Source: Rhodanobacter sp. (GTDB taxonomy: Bacteria; Pseudomonadota; Gammaproteobacteria; Xanthomonadales; Rhodanobacteraceae). Taken from it: a DNA stretch of 35,823 nt. Under the pieces are notes generated by a model, which worked only from the letters and a program-made list of their open reading frames with translations, did no database searches and was not told the DNA's origin. The stretch spans positions 1 through 35,823 of the forward strand of contig DAHUXL010000027.1 of the NCBI GenBank assembly GCA_027307195.1, written 5' to 3'. Shown piece after piece: positions 7,049-15,971 of the stretch (its first letter is position 1; each line of letters begins with the position of its first letter). The position numbers and the translations under genes are program-made.

Positions 7049-9351
7049 GCACTTCCACAGCGAGCACTTATGCAGCGAGCACTGATGCGGCCGGCACTTA
7101 CGCAGCGTGGGGCCATCCACAACTCGCCGCGCAGGTGTTGCGCCGTCGCCGCGATGGTTGCAGTGAGATCGCCCTGCGCGTCGAATCGCTGCATGACCCG
7201 CGGCAGGTGCTGTGGCTGGAGCAACGCATTCGTGCCCTGCCCGGCGTGCAGCATGTCGCTATCGATCGCCCGGCCCGACGCGTGCGGGTGGTGTGGGACG
7301 CGCAACGCACTTCGCTGCCCAGTCTGCTCGACAACTTTTCCGCCGCGCAATGCCCGGCGCAACCGCTGCAACTCGACAGCATCGACGACGCCCGCTCGCG
7401 CGAACAGCACGATGCGCTGAAGCGGCTGCTGGTCGCCGGCATGTGCGCGATGCAGGTGATGACCTATGCGTTCGTGATCTACATCGGTGTGGTCGATTTC
7501 GTCGACTTCAGCACGCGTCACCTGTTCCGCTGGCTCGGCCTGATCACTACCGTGCCGCTGGTGTTCTACTCGGCACAGCCGTTCTTCGCCGGCGCCGTGC
7601 GCGAACTGCGCGAACGCCGGCTCGGCATCAACCTGCCGGTGGCGCTGGCGGTGGCGCTGGTGTTCCTCGCCAGCACGTTCAACACGCTGCGCGGCAGTGG
7701 CGAGATCTATTTCGATTCGGTGAGCATGTTCGTGTTCCTGCTGCTCGGCGGTCGCTATCTGGAACTGCGCTCGCGCCATCGCAGCGGCGCACTCGGCGAC
7801 GCGGTGATCGACGCAGCGCCCCTGCTGGCCGAACGCCGACGCGCCGATGGCGAACTGGAAACGGTTGCCGCAATCACCCTGCTGCCCGGTGATCGCGTGC
7901 ATGTCGCCGAAGGGGGCACCGTGCCGGCGGACGGCATGCTGGAAAGCGCGTGCGTGCAGGTGGACGAGGCGCTGCTGTCAGGCGAATCCCGTCCGCTGCG
8001 CCGCGTACGTGGCGAGCGACTGATCGCCGGCAGCGTGCTGCTCTCCGGCCCTGCCGAGCTGCGCGTGGAGCACGGCGGCGCAGCCACCACGATGGCACGC
8101 CTGGGTGCGCTGGCCGCTCGTGCGCGACAGGCGCGCAGCCTGCTCGGCGGCAGCGATCGCGAGATCGGCCGCTTCGTCGGCCGCATATTGCTGCTGACTG
8201 CACTCACCGCGCTGGGTTGGCTGCTGGTCGAACCCGCGCGCGCCTTCGAGGCCGCCGTGGCTGTACTGGTGGTGGCCTGCCCCTGCGCGTTCGCACTGAC
8301 CCGCCCGGCCACGCTGACCCGCGCGCTCGGCGTGCTGGCAGGTCGCGGCGTGCTGGTCACCGATGGCAGCGCGCTGGCCACGCTGGCGCAGGTCGACCAT
8401 GCCTTGTTCGACAAGACCGGCACCCTGAGCGTGCCGCAACTGGACCGCCGCGCGGTCGAACCGCTGCGCGGCGACACGCTGGAACACGTGCTGCAACTGG
8501 CCGCCGCACTGGCCCACGAAAGCTCGCATCCGCTGGCCCGCGCGCTGGCCGAGGCCGCCCGCCAGCACGCGCTGCCGTTGCGTGCGCAGTCGGTGCAGGT
8601 CAGCGCCGGTGCCGGCATCAGTGGCGAGATCGATGGCCGCTGCCTGCGCCTGGGTCGCGCCGACTTCGCGCTCGCGCCCAGCGGCCAGCCCGTGTCGGCC
8701 GATACGGCGGGCGCGTTGCTGCTGGCCGATGCACAAGGCGCCATCGCGGCGTTCCATCTGGACGAACAACCGCGCGCCGATGCCCGCCGCATGCTCGATG
8801 CCCTGCGCGCCGACGGCATCGTGCCGACGATCGCCAGCGGCGACGGCGAAACGCGCGTGGCTACGCTGGCCAGCCGGCTCGGCATCGACAACTGGTACGC
8901 GCGCCAGTCGCCCGCCGACAAGCTCGAACGGCTGCAGGCCGCGCGCCGCGACGGTCATCTCACGCTGGCTGTCGGTGACGGCAGCAACGACGCGCCGATA
9001 CTGGCCGGCGCCGACGTCTCTGCCGCGCTGACTTCCGGCACCGAACTGGCGCAGGCGCATGCCGACCTGCTGTTGCTGGATGGACGTCTGGACGGCCTTA
9101 TCGATGCGCGAGTGATCGCCCGTCAGGTGCAACAGGTAATGACGCAGAGCCGGCGCTGGTCGCTGTTGTACAACCTGTGCGCCGTGCCGTTCGCCGCGTT
9201 CGGTTTCGTGCCGCCATGGCTGGCCGGCATCGGCATGTCGCTGAGCTCGCTGGTGGTCGTGCTGAACGCGCTGCGCGTCGGCCGCAATGAGACGCCCGTG
9301 CGCCCCGACCCGGCCAGCCCCGCGGAACGCATACGCGAGCTGCGCGCATGA
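7045..9351 (+). CDS. ccoI: Heavy-metal P1B-type ATPase for cbb3 oxidase assembly (CcoI/FixI)
   Basis: CcoI is an inner-membrane P1B ATPase that supplies copper for the CuB site of cbb3 oxidase. The 768-residue protein has an N-terminal HMA-like fold (about residues 36-85, with LPGVQHVAIDRPARRVRVVW). Its usual GMxCxxC loop reads ESLHDPRQ, so the metal-binding cysteines are gone. The core is intact: A-domain SGES at 312-315 (family consensus TGES), membrane CPC at 412-414, phosphorylation motif DKTGT at 456-460 and GDGSNDAP in the hinge. The first 20 residues form an Ala/Ser/Thr repeat (STYAAS, GTYAAW). The frame opens 55 codons upstream, but the ATG at 7045 overlapping the previous stop is the likely start. 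Confidence 0.93.
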   Translation: MSTSTASTYAASTDAAGTYAAWGHPQLAAQVLRRRRDGCSEIALRVESLHDPRQVLWLEQRIRALPGVQHVAIDRPARRVRVVWDAQRTSLPSLLDNFSAAQCPAQPLQLDSIDDARSREQHDALKRLLVAGMCAMQVMTYAFVIYIGVVDFVDFSTRHLFRWLGLITTVPLVFYSAQPFFAGAVRELRERRLGINLPVALAVALVFLASTFNTLRGSGEIYFDSVSMFVFLLLGGRYLELRSRHRSGALGDAVIDAAPLLAERRRADGELETVAAITLLPGDRVHVAEGGTVPADGMLESACVQVDEALLSGESRPLRRVRGERLIAGSVLLSGPAELRVEHGGAATTMARLGALAARARQARSLLGGSDREIGRFVGRILLLTALTALGWLLVEPARAFEAAVAVLVVACPCAFALTRPATLTRALGVLAGRGVLVTDGSALATLAQVDHALFDKTGTLSVPQLDRRAVEPLRGDTLEHVLQLAAALAHESSHPLARALAEAARQHALPLRAQSVQVSAGAGISGEIDGRCLRLGRADFALAPSGQPVSADTAGALLLADAQGAIAAFHLDEQPRADARRMLDALRADGIVPTIASGDGETRVATLASRLGIDNWYARQSPADKLERLQAARRDGHLTLAVGDGSNDAPILAGADVSAALTSGTELAQAHADLLLLDGRLDGLIDARVIARQVQQVMTQSRRWSLLYNLCAVPFAAFGFVPPWLAGIGMSLSSLVVVLNALRVGRNETPVRPDPASPAERIRELRA

Positions 9352-9548
9352 ACATCCTGCTGGTGCTGATTCCGGTCACCCTGCTGGTCATCGTGGTCGC
9401 GGTGGCGCTGTTCTTCTGGGCGGTCAACCACCAGCAGTTCGACGATCTGGACAGTCCCGCGATCCTGCCGCTGCTGGATGATCCGCCGCGGCAAGGGCCC
9501 GCCGCGGAGCCCTCCGAGAAAACCGAACCGCCCACGCAAGACAGCTAG
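9348..9548 (+). CDS. ccoS: cbb3-type cytochrome oxidase assembly protein CcoS
   Basis: This 66-residue single-pass membrane protein is needed in other bacteria for incorporating cofactors (heme b, CuB) into cbb3 oxidase. Its signature is visible: a helix (about residues 3-26) ending in FFWAVN, followed by QFDDLDSPA and ILPLLDD, the standard CcoS pattern in which the helix is followed by a conserved QFDDL block. The Pro/Glu-rich tail is variable in the family. Its start overlaps the ccoI stop in ATGA (9348-9351). It is the last gene of the operon and faces the CoA-transferase gene across 17 bases, with no clear terminator between them. Confidence 0.94.
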   Translation: MNILLVLIPVTLLVIVVAVALFFWAVNHQQFDDLDSPAILPLLDDPPRQGPAAEPSEKTEPPTQDS

Positions 9549-9565
9549 GGCTCGCTGGCTGGCTG

Positions 9566-11521
9566 CTACGTTTTCCGCCGCAGTGCGGCCTGCAGCAGGC
9601 GTTGCTGCAATCGGTCAGCCAGTGTCACCGGCGCGCCCAGGCCCATCCGCGCCAGCGCGTCGGCTTCACCGGCAACCGCAGCACCGGGTCGGCAGGCCGC
9701 ACGCAACAGTCGGAAGCGGCCGCCCCAGTGGCTGCCGCAGGCCTTCAGCCAGTTCAGCGCCGGCAGCAGGCGCTGCTCGACCTCGCTGAAGTCGCTGCCG
9801 AACGGAAATGTCGGCAGCAGGCCTTTCTGCTGCAGCGGCGCCAGTGCCTCGCGCAGGTAGCGCGGGCGATGCCGACGCCAGGCTTCGGGTATCACGAAAT
9901 CCGCCGCCAGCTTGCGATGTGCCTTCGCCTCCGCACACAGCGCATCGAGAAAGCGTGCATCGCAGATCGACAACATCGCCTCGACGCATTCGCTGTCGCT
10001 CTTGCCACGCAGATCGGCGACGCCGTATTCGGTGATGTAGATATCGCGCAGATGGCGTGGAATGGTGGTCTGGCCGCAGTTCCAGCGGATGTTGCTCTCG
10101 ATGCCGCCACGCACCTGCCGGGTTGCGCGCAGCAGCAGCGCCGAGCGGCCTTCCGGCAGCTCGTGCGCCATCGCCACGAAGTTGTACTGGCCGCCGACGC
10201 CACTGACCACGCTGCCGTCGTCCAGCGTGTCGGATACCGCCGCACCGAGCAGGGTCGCCATCATGCAGGTATTGAAGAAACGCGCGCCACGCCGCTGCAG
10301 CGTCGCCAGCGCCTGATGATCGCCGTACAGCTGGTTGACATTGGAAACCGGGCACATGTCGATCGCATCCGGATCGGCCGCCTCGGTGGCATCGAGCCAT
10401 TCGTACAGTTCGTGCGAACCGAGGAAGAACGCGCCGCGCAGGTAGTGCCCGCCGGGCACGTCGTCGGCCAGTCGACCGGCGACCGAGGCGCGTTCCAGCG
10501 CGAGGTTGTCCCAGCTGCGACGCTTGAGGATGCCGGCGCGCTGCAGATGCATGAAGCCGTCCATCACCATTTCGCTGGCGCCGTACAGGCCGGCCTGGAA
10601 CGCCGCCAGACCACCCAGCCAGCCGGCCAGCGCATGCGTAGCGCCGTGCGGATCCAGCGCCACCAAGGCGCGTCGCCACATGGTGTTGTCCTGCTGGCGC
10701 AACAGCAGCGCCTTGACCAGCGCATCGGACAGCGCGCCGATGCCGATCTGCAGGCAGCCGCCATCCTTGACCAGCGCACTGGCATGCAGGCCCAGCGCGT
10801 ATTCGGCCAGATCGACCGGCAGCCGCGGCAGCGCGAACAGCGGCGGCATGGTTTCGGGACGCAGCTCCACATCGAAATAGGCTTCAGCCACTTCGGCGTC
10901 GCCGCTCAGGTACGGCAGACCCGGATGCACTACCGCCACGCACATCGGTCGCTGCTTGCCGGCGAGCTGCACCTGACGCAGGAAATCCAGGGTCAGGTCC
11001 GGATTGCACGACAGGCTGTAGCGCACCCCGTCCGATCCCTCGCGGCGCGCCACCAGCTGCACCAGCAGGTTGATGTCCTGCACCACCAGATCGCGGGCGA
11101 CGTGGGTGTAGTTCTGGCTGATGTAGCTGCGCTGCGCGCTGCCCGAATGCAGCAGCGCGCCCGACTGCAGGTAGAACTCGTGCACCTCGACGTTCGAGGG
11201 CAGCGCATCGCGCGCCTGGTCCAGCGCGTATTGCGGATCGACCTGGTCGGCGCCGAAGTGACGCTTGAGGAACGGCCCGAGAAATCGCTGCTCCAGCCCC
11301 GGCTTCGGCTGGGGCCGGGTCAGCGACAGCGCGGTGTACAGGCGCAACGAACGGGTCGGATCGGCTGCGGTGTCGCGATACAGCGCATTGAGCAGCCCAT
11401 GCGGTTTGCCCAGACCCAGCGGCGCAGCGATGCGCAGGTCCGCCCCCAGTTCTTCGGCGAGGTAGTGCGCGCAGGCTTCGGTGTCGGTATAGCGGTGCTC
11501 GATCGGCATGCGCGAGATCAT
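9566..11521 (-). CDS. Acetyl-CoA hydrolase/CoA-transferase family protein (COG0427)
   Basis: Members of this family transfer or hydrolyse CoA on small acyl groups such as acetyl, succinyl or 4-hydroxybutyryl. The 651-residue product has the C-terminal family domain: GQYNFVAMAHELPEGRS, then IRWNCGQTTIPRHLRDIYI, then ITEYGVADLRGKSD, in which the Glu (about residue 498) is the expected catalytic residue that forms the glutamyl-CoA intermediate. The protein is longer than typical 430-550-residue members and belongs to a large form. Which acyl-CoA it uses cannot be read from the sequence. The start may be ATG 11521 or ATG 11509; neither has a strong ribosome binding site. It diverges from the phospholipase D gene with a 54-base gap. 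Confidence 0.88.
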   Translation of the reverse strand: MISRMPIEHRYTDTEACAHYLAEELGADLRIAAPLGLGKPHGLLNALYRDTAADPTRSLRLYTALSLTRPQPKPGLEQRFLGPFLKRHFGADQVDPQYALDQARDALPSNVEVHEFYLQSGALLHSGSAQRSYISQNYTHVARDLVVQDINLLVQLVARREGSDGVRYSLSCNPDLTLDFLRQVQLAGKQRPMCVAVVHPGLPYLSGDAEVAEAYFDVELRPETMPPLFALPRLPVDLAEYALGLHASALVKDGGCLQIGIGALSDALVKALLLRQQDNTMWRRALVALDPHGATHALAGWLGGLAAFQAGLYGASEMVMDGFMHLQRAGILKRRSWDNLALERASVAGRLADDVPGGHYLRGAFFLGSHELYEWLDATEAADPDAIDMCPVSNVNQLYGDHQALATLQRRGARFFNTCMMATLLGAAVSDTLDDGSVVSGVGGQYNFVAMAHELPEGRSALLLRATRQVRGGIESNIRWNCGQTTIPRHLRDIYITEYGVADLRGKSDSECVEAMLSICDARFLDALCAEAKAHRKLAADFVIPEAWRRHRPRYLREALAPLQQKGLLPTFPFGSDFSEVEQRLLPALNWLKACGSHWGGRFRLLRAACRPGAAVAGEADALARMGLGAPVTLADRLQQRLLQAALRRKT

Positions 11522-11563
11522 GCCAGAAGCCTGCCAAAGACAGCGTGCAGACAGACCATCGCC

Positions 11564-11576
11564 TACACTCGTCGCA
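11564..11576 (+). promoter_or_regulatory. Possible -10 element giving a leaderless phospholipase D transcript
   Basis: TACACT at 11564-11569 ends six bases before the ATG at 11576. A start of transcription at the usual distance would fall on the A of the start codon. There is no Shine-Dalgarno sequence upstream and no good -35 match. This is a weak prediction. Confidence 0.25.
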
Positions 11577-13021
11577 TGTTCACGCCACTGATCCCTTCCA
11601 CACCGAGCCGCCTGCTGGCCGAACAGGCGCTGAGCCGAACCGCCGGCGCACCGCTGCTCAACGGCAACGCGGTGGAATTGCTGATCGACGCCGCCGCGCA
11701 TTACGACGCCTGGCTGGCGGCAATCCGTGGCGCGCAGCAACGCGTGCTGCTGGAGAACTACATCATCCGCGACGACGAGGTCGGCCGTGCATTCCGCGAT
11801 GCGCTGGTCGAGCGCGCGCAGAATGGCGTATTCGTCGCCGTGGTGGTGGACTGGGTCGGTTGCCTCGGGCAGTCGCGCAACTCGTTCTGGGCGCCGTTGC
11901 GCGCGGCGCGCGGCGAGGTACGAGTGTTCAATCCACCGCAGCTGGGCCAGCCGTTCGGCTGGATCAGCCGCGATCACCGCAAGCTGCTGGTGGTCGACGG
12001 TGTGCATGGCTTCCTGTCCGGCGTATGCATCAGCGCGAAATGGCTGGGCGACCCGGCGCGCAACGTGCCGCCATGGCGCGACACCGGCGTGGCGCTGCAC
12101 GGCCCCGCCGTGGCGGAACTCGAAGCCGCGTTCGCGCAGAGCTGGAGCGAGATCGGTGCCGCGCTGCGGCAGTTTGTGCCGCTGCCGGAACCCGCCACGG
12201 CCGCCGGCAATGTCTCATTGCGGCTGATCGCCACCCAGCCGGCCACCGCCGGCATGTACCGGCTCGATCAGTTGATCGCCTCGATGGCGCGCAAGACGCT
12301 GTGGCTCACCGATGCCTACTTCGTCGGCCTCGCGCCGTATGTGCAGGCGCTACTCGCCGCCGCACGCGATGGCGTCGACGTACGCCTGCTGGTACCCGGC
12401 AGCAGCGATATTCCGGCCGTGGCCAGCATCTCGCGCTCGGGCTACCGGCCGCTGCTGAAGGCCGGCATCCGCGTGTTCGAGTGGAACGGCTCGATGCTGC
12501 ACGCGAAGACCGCGGTGGCCGACGGGCAGTGGGCGCGGGTCGGTTCGTCCAACCTCAATATCGCCAGCTGGCTCAGCAACCGAGAGCTCGATGTGGCGGT
12601 CGAGGATGCCGGCTTCGCCGGTCAGCTCGCCAGGCAGTACGAAAAGGATCTTGGCAACGCCACCGAGATCGTGCTCGCCCCCCGTCGCCATGGCAGCAGC
12701 ACGCGCGTTCGCTCCAGCAAAGCACCGCGACCACGGGTGCGGCGCGGTGGTGGCAGTTCCGGTCGCGCCGCCGCCGGTGCCCTGCGCATCGCCAACAGGG
12801 TCGGCGCCGCGCTGACCGCCGACAAGCGTGTGCTCGGCGACACCTCCAGCGGCCCGCTGGTCATTGGCACAGTGGCACTGATCGCGCTGGCGGTGATCGC
12901 CATCCGGTGGCCGGCGTGGATCGGCTGGCCGTTCGGCGCACTGGCTGGCTGGTTCGCACTCAACAGCGGCATCCGCGCCTGGCGCGTACGCAAGCGGCGC
13001 GCCCCAGCCGACAACGATTGA
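11576..13021 (+). CDS. Phospholipase D family cardiolipin synthase-like protein (ClsB type)
   Basis: This family makes cardiolipin or related phospholipids by phosphatidyl transfer at the inner membrane. The 481-residue protein has two HKD motifs: HRKLLVVD near residue 132 and HAKTAVAD near residue 308, each followed by the expected small-residue segment (GVCISAKW; VGSSNLNIASW). It lacks the N-terminal membrane helices of ClsA and is closer to ClsB. After the catalytic core there is a basic Arg/Ser-rich linker (about 385-410) and then a C-terminal pair of hydrophobic segments (about 428-462), which probably tether it to the membrane. The long open frame upstream of 11576 is antisense to the CoA-transferase gene and is not coding. 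A probable terminator follows. Confidence 0.9.
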   Translation: MFTPLIPSTPSRLLAEQALSRTAGAPLLNGNAVELLIDAAAHYDAWLAAIRGAQQRVLLENYIIRDDEVGRAFRDALVERAQNGVFVAVVVDWVGCLGQSRNSFWAPLRAARGEVRVFNPPQLGQPFGWISRDHRKLLVVDGVHGFLSGVCISAKWLGDPARNVPPWRDTGVALHGPAVAELEAAFAQSWSEIGAALRQFVPLPEPATAAGNVSLRLIATQPATAGMYRLDQLIASMARKTLWLTDAYFVGLAPYVQALLAAARDGVDVRLLVPGSSDIPAVASISRSGYRPLLKAGIRVFEWNGSMLHAKTAVADGQWARVGSSNLNIASWLSNRELDVAVEDAGFAGQLARQYEKDLGNATEIVLAPRRHGSSTRVRSSKAPRPRVRRGGGSSGRAAAGALRIANRVGAALTADKRVLGDTSSGPLVIGTVALIALAVIAIRWPAWIGWPFGALAGWFALNSGIRAWRVRKRRAPADND

Positions 13022-13035
13022 ACGTCGCGAAGCCT

Positions 13036-13080
13036 GCTTGAAGTGCTCTCTGCACTCCCGCCCTCAAGCGGATGTTTTTT
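13036..13080 (+). terminator. Probable Rho-independent terminator after the phospholipase D gene
   Basis: GCTTGA (13036-13041) pairs with TCAAGC (13064-13069), and inside this AGTGC (13042-13046) pairs with GCACT (13052-13056). A short GGATG follows and then six T residues (13075-13080). The stem is interrupted by a one-sided bulge, so strength is uncertain, but the position just past the stop codon fits. Confidence 0.55.
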
Positions 13081-13120
13081 CACGACTTGATACTTTCACC
13101 ATGCTAGGCTCGCTCCCCTT

Positions 13121-14470
13121 ATGCATGCGCCGTCCGACGACACCACACCGCGTCACGTCCTGACCCCCAGCTCGCTCAACCGGCTGGTGCGTGACCTGCT
13201 GGGCGACGCGCTGCCGCAGGTGTGGATCGAGGGCGAGCTGTCGAACGTGGCCAAGCCCGCGTCCGGGCATCTGTACTTCACCCTGAAAGACAGCGGCGCG
13301 CAGGTGCGCTGCGCCATGTTCAAGCTGAAGGCGATGGCGTTGCGCTTCCGCCCTGTCGACGGCATGCAGGTGCTGTTGCGCGCCAAGGTCGGCCTGTACG
13401 AACCGCGCGGCGAATTCCAGCTGGTCGCCGAATACATGGAGCCGGCTGGCGAAGGTGCGCTGCAACGCGAGTTCGAACAGCTCAAGGCACGACTCGATGC
13501 CGAAGGCCTGTTCGCGCAGGCACGCAAGCGCGAACTGCCCCGTTATGCGCGGCGCATCGGCGTGATCACCTCGGCCACCGGCGCGGCAGTACGCGACGTG
13601 TTGAGCGTGCTGGCGCGCCGCTGGCCGCTGGCCGATGTCGAGGTGCTGCCGGTGCCGGTGCAGGGCCGTGAGGCCCCGCCAGCGATCGTCGCGATGCTCA
13701 ACAAGGCGTCCACCAGCGGGCGTTACGACGTGCTGCTGCTGACCCGCGGCGGCGGCTCATTGGAAGACCTGTGGGCGTTCAACGAGGAAGTCGTGGCGCG
13801 GGCGATCCATGCCAGCGCCGTGCCGGTGGTTTCCGCCATTGGCCACGAGATCGACTTCAGCATCGCCGACTTCGTCGCCGACCTACGCGCGCCGACACCC
13901 TCGGCCGCGGCCGAACTGCTGGTGCCCGACGCAGTGGCGATCGACCGACATCTGCAGCAGCTGCAGCAGCGCATGATCACCCTGCAGCAACGTCAACTGC
14001 AGGCACTCGCGCAGCGCGTCGATCACCTGCTGGCGCGACTGCAGACACAGCGACCGCAGGCGCGACTGCAGCGTGATCACGAGCGGCTACTGCATCTGCA
14101 GCGCCGTTTGACTGCCGTGCTGCGCGAACAGAGCCAGCTTCGCCACACCCGACTGGAACGATTGCACGCACGCCTGCTGGCACAGCATCCGCGCGCGCGG
14201 CTGTCGCTGCTGGCGCGCCGACTGGCCGAACAGGATCAACGCCTGCGTCGCGCCATCGCGCATATCCTCGAACGCCGGCAGACGACGCTGCGCCATGCCG
14301 GTCATGCACTGCACGCGGTAAGCCCGCTGGCCACGCTGGAGCGCGGCTACGCGATTCTGTTCGAGGCCGATGGCCAGGTGCTGCGCTCGGCAAAGCACCT
14401 CGCCGTCGGCACCGCCTTGCGCGCGCGCCTGGCCGATGGCGAACTGCCGCTGCGGGTCAGCGAGGACTGA
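13121..14470 (+). CDS. xseA: Exodeoxyribonuclease VII large subunit
   Basis: XseA is the catalytic large subunit of exonuclease VII, which degrades single-stranded DNA in both directions, together with the small subunit XseB (not in this window). The 449 residues match the family length. The N-terminal OB-fold shows [24 protein letters not shown] and GHLYFTLKD. The nuclease domain shows [34 protein letters not shown] and [25 protein letters not shown] long Gln/Arg/Leu-rich coiled-coil region (about residues 265-400) precedes a C-terminal segment with TLERGYAIL. The ATG at 13121 gives the usual N-terminus, and it has its own upstream region after the terminator. Confidence 0.95.
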   Translation: MHAPSDDTTPRHVLTPSSLNRLVRDLLGDALPQVWIEGELSNVAKPASGHLYFTLKDSGAQVRCAMFKLKAMALRFRPVDGMQVLLRAKVGLYEPRGEFQLVAEYMEPAGEGALQREFEQLKARLDAEGLFAQARKRELPRYARRIGVITSATGAAVRDVLSVLARRWPLADVEVLPVPVQGREAPPAIVAMLNKASTSGRYDVLLLTRGGGSLEDLWAFNEEVVARAIHASAVPVVSAIGHEIDFSIADFVADLRAPTPSAAAELLVPDAVAIDRHLQQLQQRMITLQQRQLQALAQRVDHLLARLQTQRPQARLQRDHERLLHLQRRLTAVLREQSQLRHTRLERLHARLLAQHPRARLSLLARRLAEQDQRLRRAIAHILERRQTTLRHAGHALHAVSPLATLERGYAILFEADGQVLRSAKHLAVGTALRARLADGELPLRVSED

Positions 14471-14480
14471 GCGGCTCACA

Positions 14481-14508
14481 TTCGCTGAACACCGCGCGCA
14501 TTTATGCT
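14481..14508 (+). promoter_or_regulatory. Weak sigma-70-like promoter upstream of the aldehyde dehydrogenase
   Basis: TTCGCT at 14481-14486 and TATGCT at 14503-14508 are separated by 16 bases and would start transcription near 14515, about 23 bases before the ATG at 14538. The -10 matches 4 of 6 consensus bases and the -35 is poor. This is a tentative call. Confidence 0.3.
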
Positions 14509-14537
14509 TGATGCGATGCCCTCACCGACGAAGAGCC

Positions 14538-15968
14538 ATGCTCGAGAAAAGCTACCCCTACTATCTCGCCAACCAGCCGCAGCAGCCGAATACCGACCTG
14601 GCTGTGCTGGACAAGTACAGCGGCAAGGTCGCCACGCGGGTCGCGGTGCCTGACGCGAAGGCCGTCGAGAAGGCGATCGCTGCCGCGGTGAAGGCCACCA
14701 CGCCGATGCGCAACTTCAAGCCGTGGGCGCGCCAGGCGGTGTTGCAGCATTGCGCGAAGCGCTTTGCCGAGCGCCGCGACGAGCTGGCCGAGGCGCTGTG
14801 CATCGAGGCGGGCAAGCCGATCAAGGATGCGGCGGGTGAAGTCACCCGCCTGATCGAGACATTCCAGATCGCCGCCGAGGAAGCCGTGCGTATCAACGGC
14901 GAAACACTGAATCTGGAACTGGCCTCGCGTCTGGACGGCTATCATGGCTACACCAAACGCGTGCCGCTGGGGCCGGTCTCGTTCATCACGCCGTTCAACT
15001 TTCCGTTGAACCTGGTCGCGCACAAGGTCGCACCGGCGATCGCGGCCGGCTGTCCGTTCGTGCTGAAGCCGGCCGAGAAAACCCCGATCGGCGCGTTGAT
15101 CATCGGCGAGGTACTGGCCGAGACCGACCTGCCGAAAGGCGCGTTCTCGATCCTCACGCTGGACGGCAAGCATGCCGCGCCGCTGGTCGAGGATGAGCGC
15201 TTCAAGCTGCTCTCGTTCACCGGCGGCCAGGTCGGCTGGGAACTGAAAGCCCGCGCCGGCCGCAAGAAGGTGGTGCTGGAACTCGGGGGCAATGCTGCGT
15301 GCATCGTCGATGCGGACCAGGGCCCGCATCTCGATCGCGTGGTCGAGCGACTGGTGTTCGGTGCGTTCTACCAGTCCGGCCAGAGCTGCATCGGCGTGCA
15401 GCGCATCTACGCGCATGCCGATGTCTACGACGCGCTGAAGAAGAAATTCGTCGCGGCCACGAGGAAGCTCAAGGCCGGCGACCCGAAACAGAAGGATGTG
15501 TTCCTTGGCCCGATGATCGACGAGGCCGCCGCCGAACGCCTGCACGACTGGATCGATGAAGCCAGGAAAGCCGGCGGCAGGATCCTGTGCGGCGGCAAAC
15601 GCAGCGGCAACATGCTGCAAGCGACCTTGATGGAAGACGTGCCGCAGGATGCGAAGGCCAACCGCATGGAGGCCTTCGGTCCGTTCGCCCTGCTCGCCCC
15701 GTTCAAGGAGTTCGACGACGCGATCGCGCTCGTCAACGATTCCGACTACGGTCTGCAGGCCGGCATCTTCACCGACAGCCTCGACCACGCGATGCGCGCA
15801 TGGAACGAACTGGAACAGGGCGGCGTGATCGTCAACGACATTCCCAGTTTCCGCGTCGACAACATGCCTTATGGTGGCATCAAGCTGTCCGGGCTCGGCC
15901 GCGAAGGCATCCGTTACGCGATCGAGGACATGACCGAGATTCGCCTGATGGTGATGCGCGAACGCTAG
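14538..15968 (+). CDS. Aldehyde dehydrogenase family protein
   Basis: This NAD(P)-dependent enzyme oxidises an aldehyde to a carboxylic acid in the cytoplasm. The 476-residue product has the family landmarks in order: ITPFNFPLNLVAHKVAPA near residues 153-170, LKPAEKTP (cofactor-binding Lys), SFTGGQVGWELK, the general-base Glu in LELGGNA, and the catalytic Cys in YQSGQSCIGVQR. MEAFGPFALL and NDIPSFRVDNMPYGGIKLSGLGR follow. The sequence resembles short-chain, lactaldehyde or succinate-semialdehyde type members, but the substrate cannot be fixed. The ATG at 14538 is preceded by GAAGAG. The frame is open further upstream, overlapping xseA, but that part is not coding. It converges with the YdcF gene, three bases away. 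Confidence 0.93.
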   Translation: MLEKSYPYYLANQPQQPNTDLAVLDKYSGKVATRVAVPDAKAVEKAIAAAVKATTPMRNFKPWARQAVLQHCAKRFAERRDELAEALCIEAGKPIKDAAGEVTRLIETFQIAAEEAVRINGETLNLELASRLDGYHGYTKRVPLGPVSFITPFNFPLNLVAHKVAPAIAAGCPFVLKPAEKTPIGALIIGEVLAETDLPKGAFSILTLDGKHAAPLVEDERFKLLSFTGGQVGWELKARAGRKKVVLELGGNAACIVDADQGPHLDRVVERLVFGAFYQSGQSCIGVQRIYAHADVYDALKKKFVAATRKLKAGDPKQKDVFLGPMIDEAAAERLHDWIDEARKAGGRILCGGKRSGNMLQATLMEDVPQDAKANRMEAFGPFALLAPFKEFDDAIALVNDSDYGLQAGIFTDSLDHAMRAWNELEQGGVIVNDIPSFRVDNMPYGGIKLSGLGREGIRYAIEDMTEIRLMVMRER

Positions 15969-15971
15969 CGC

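Noticed and set aside
9602-11575. Very long open reading frame upstream of and in frame with the phospholipase D gene
   Set aside because: It is antisense to the CoA-transferase, whose motifs are clear, and its residues are Arg/Gln/His-rich with no family character. It is a third-position GC effect.
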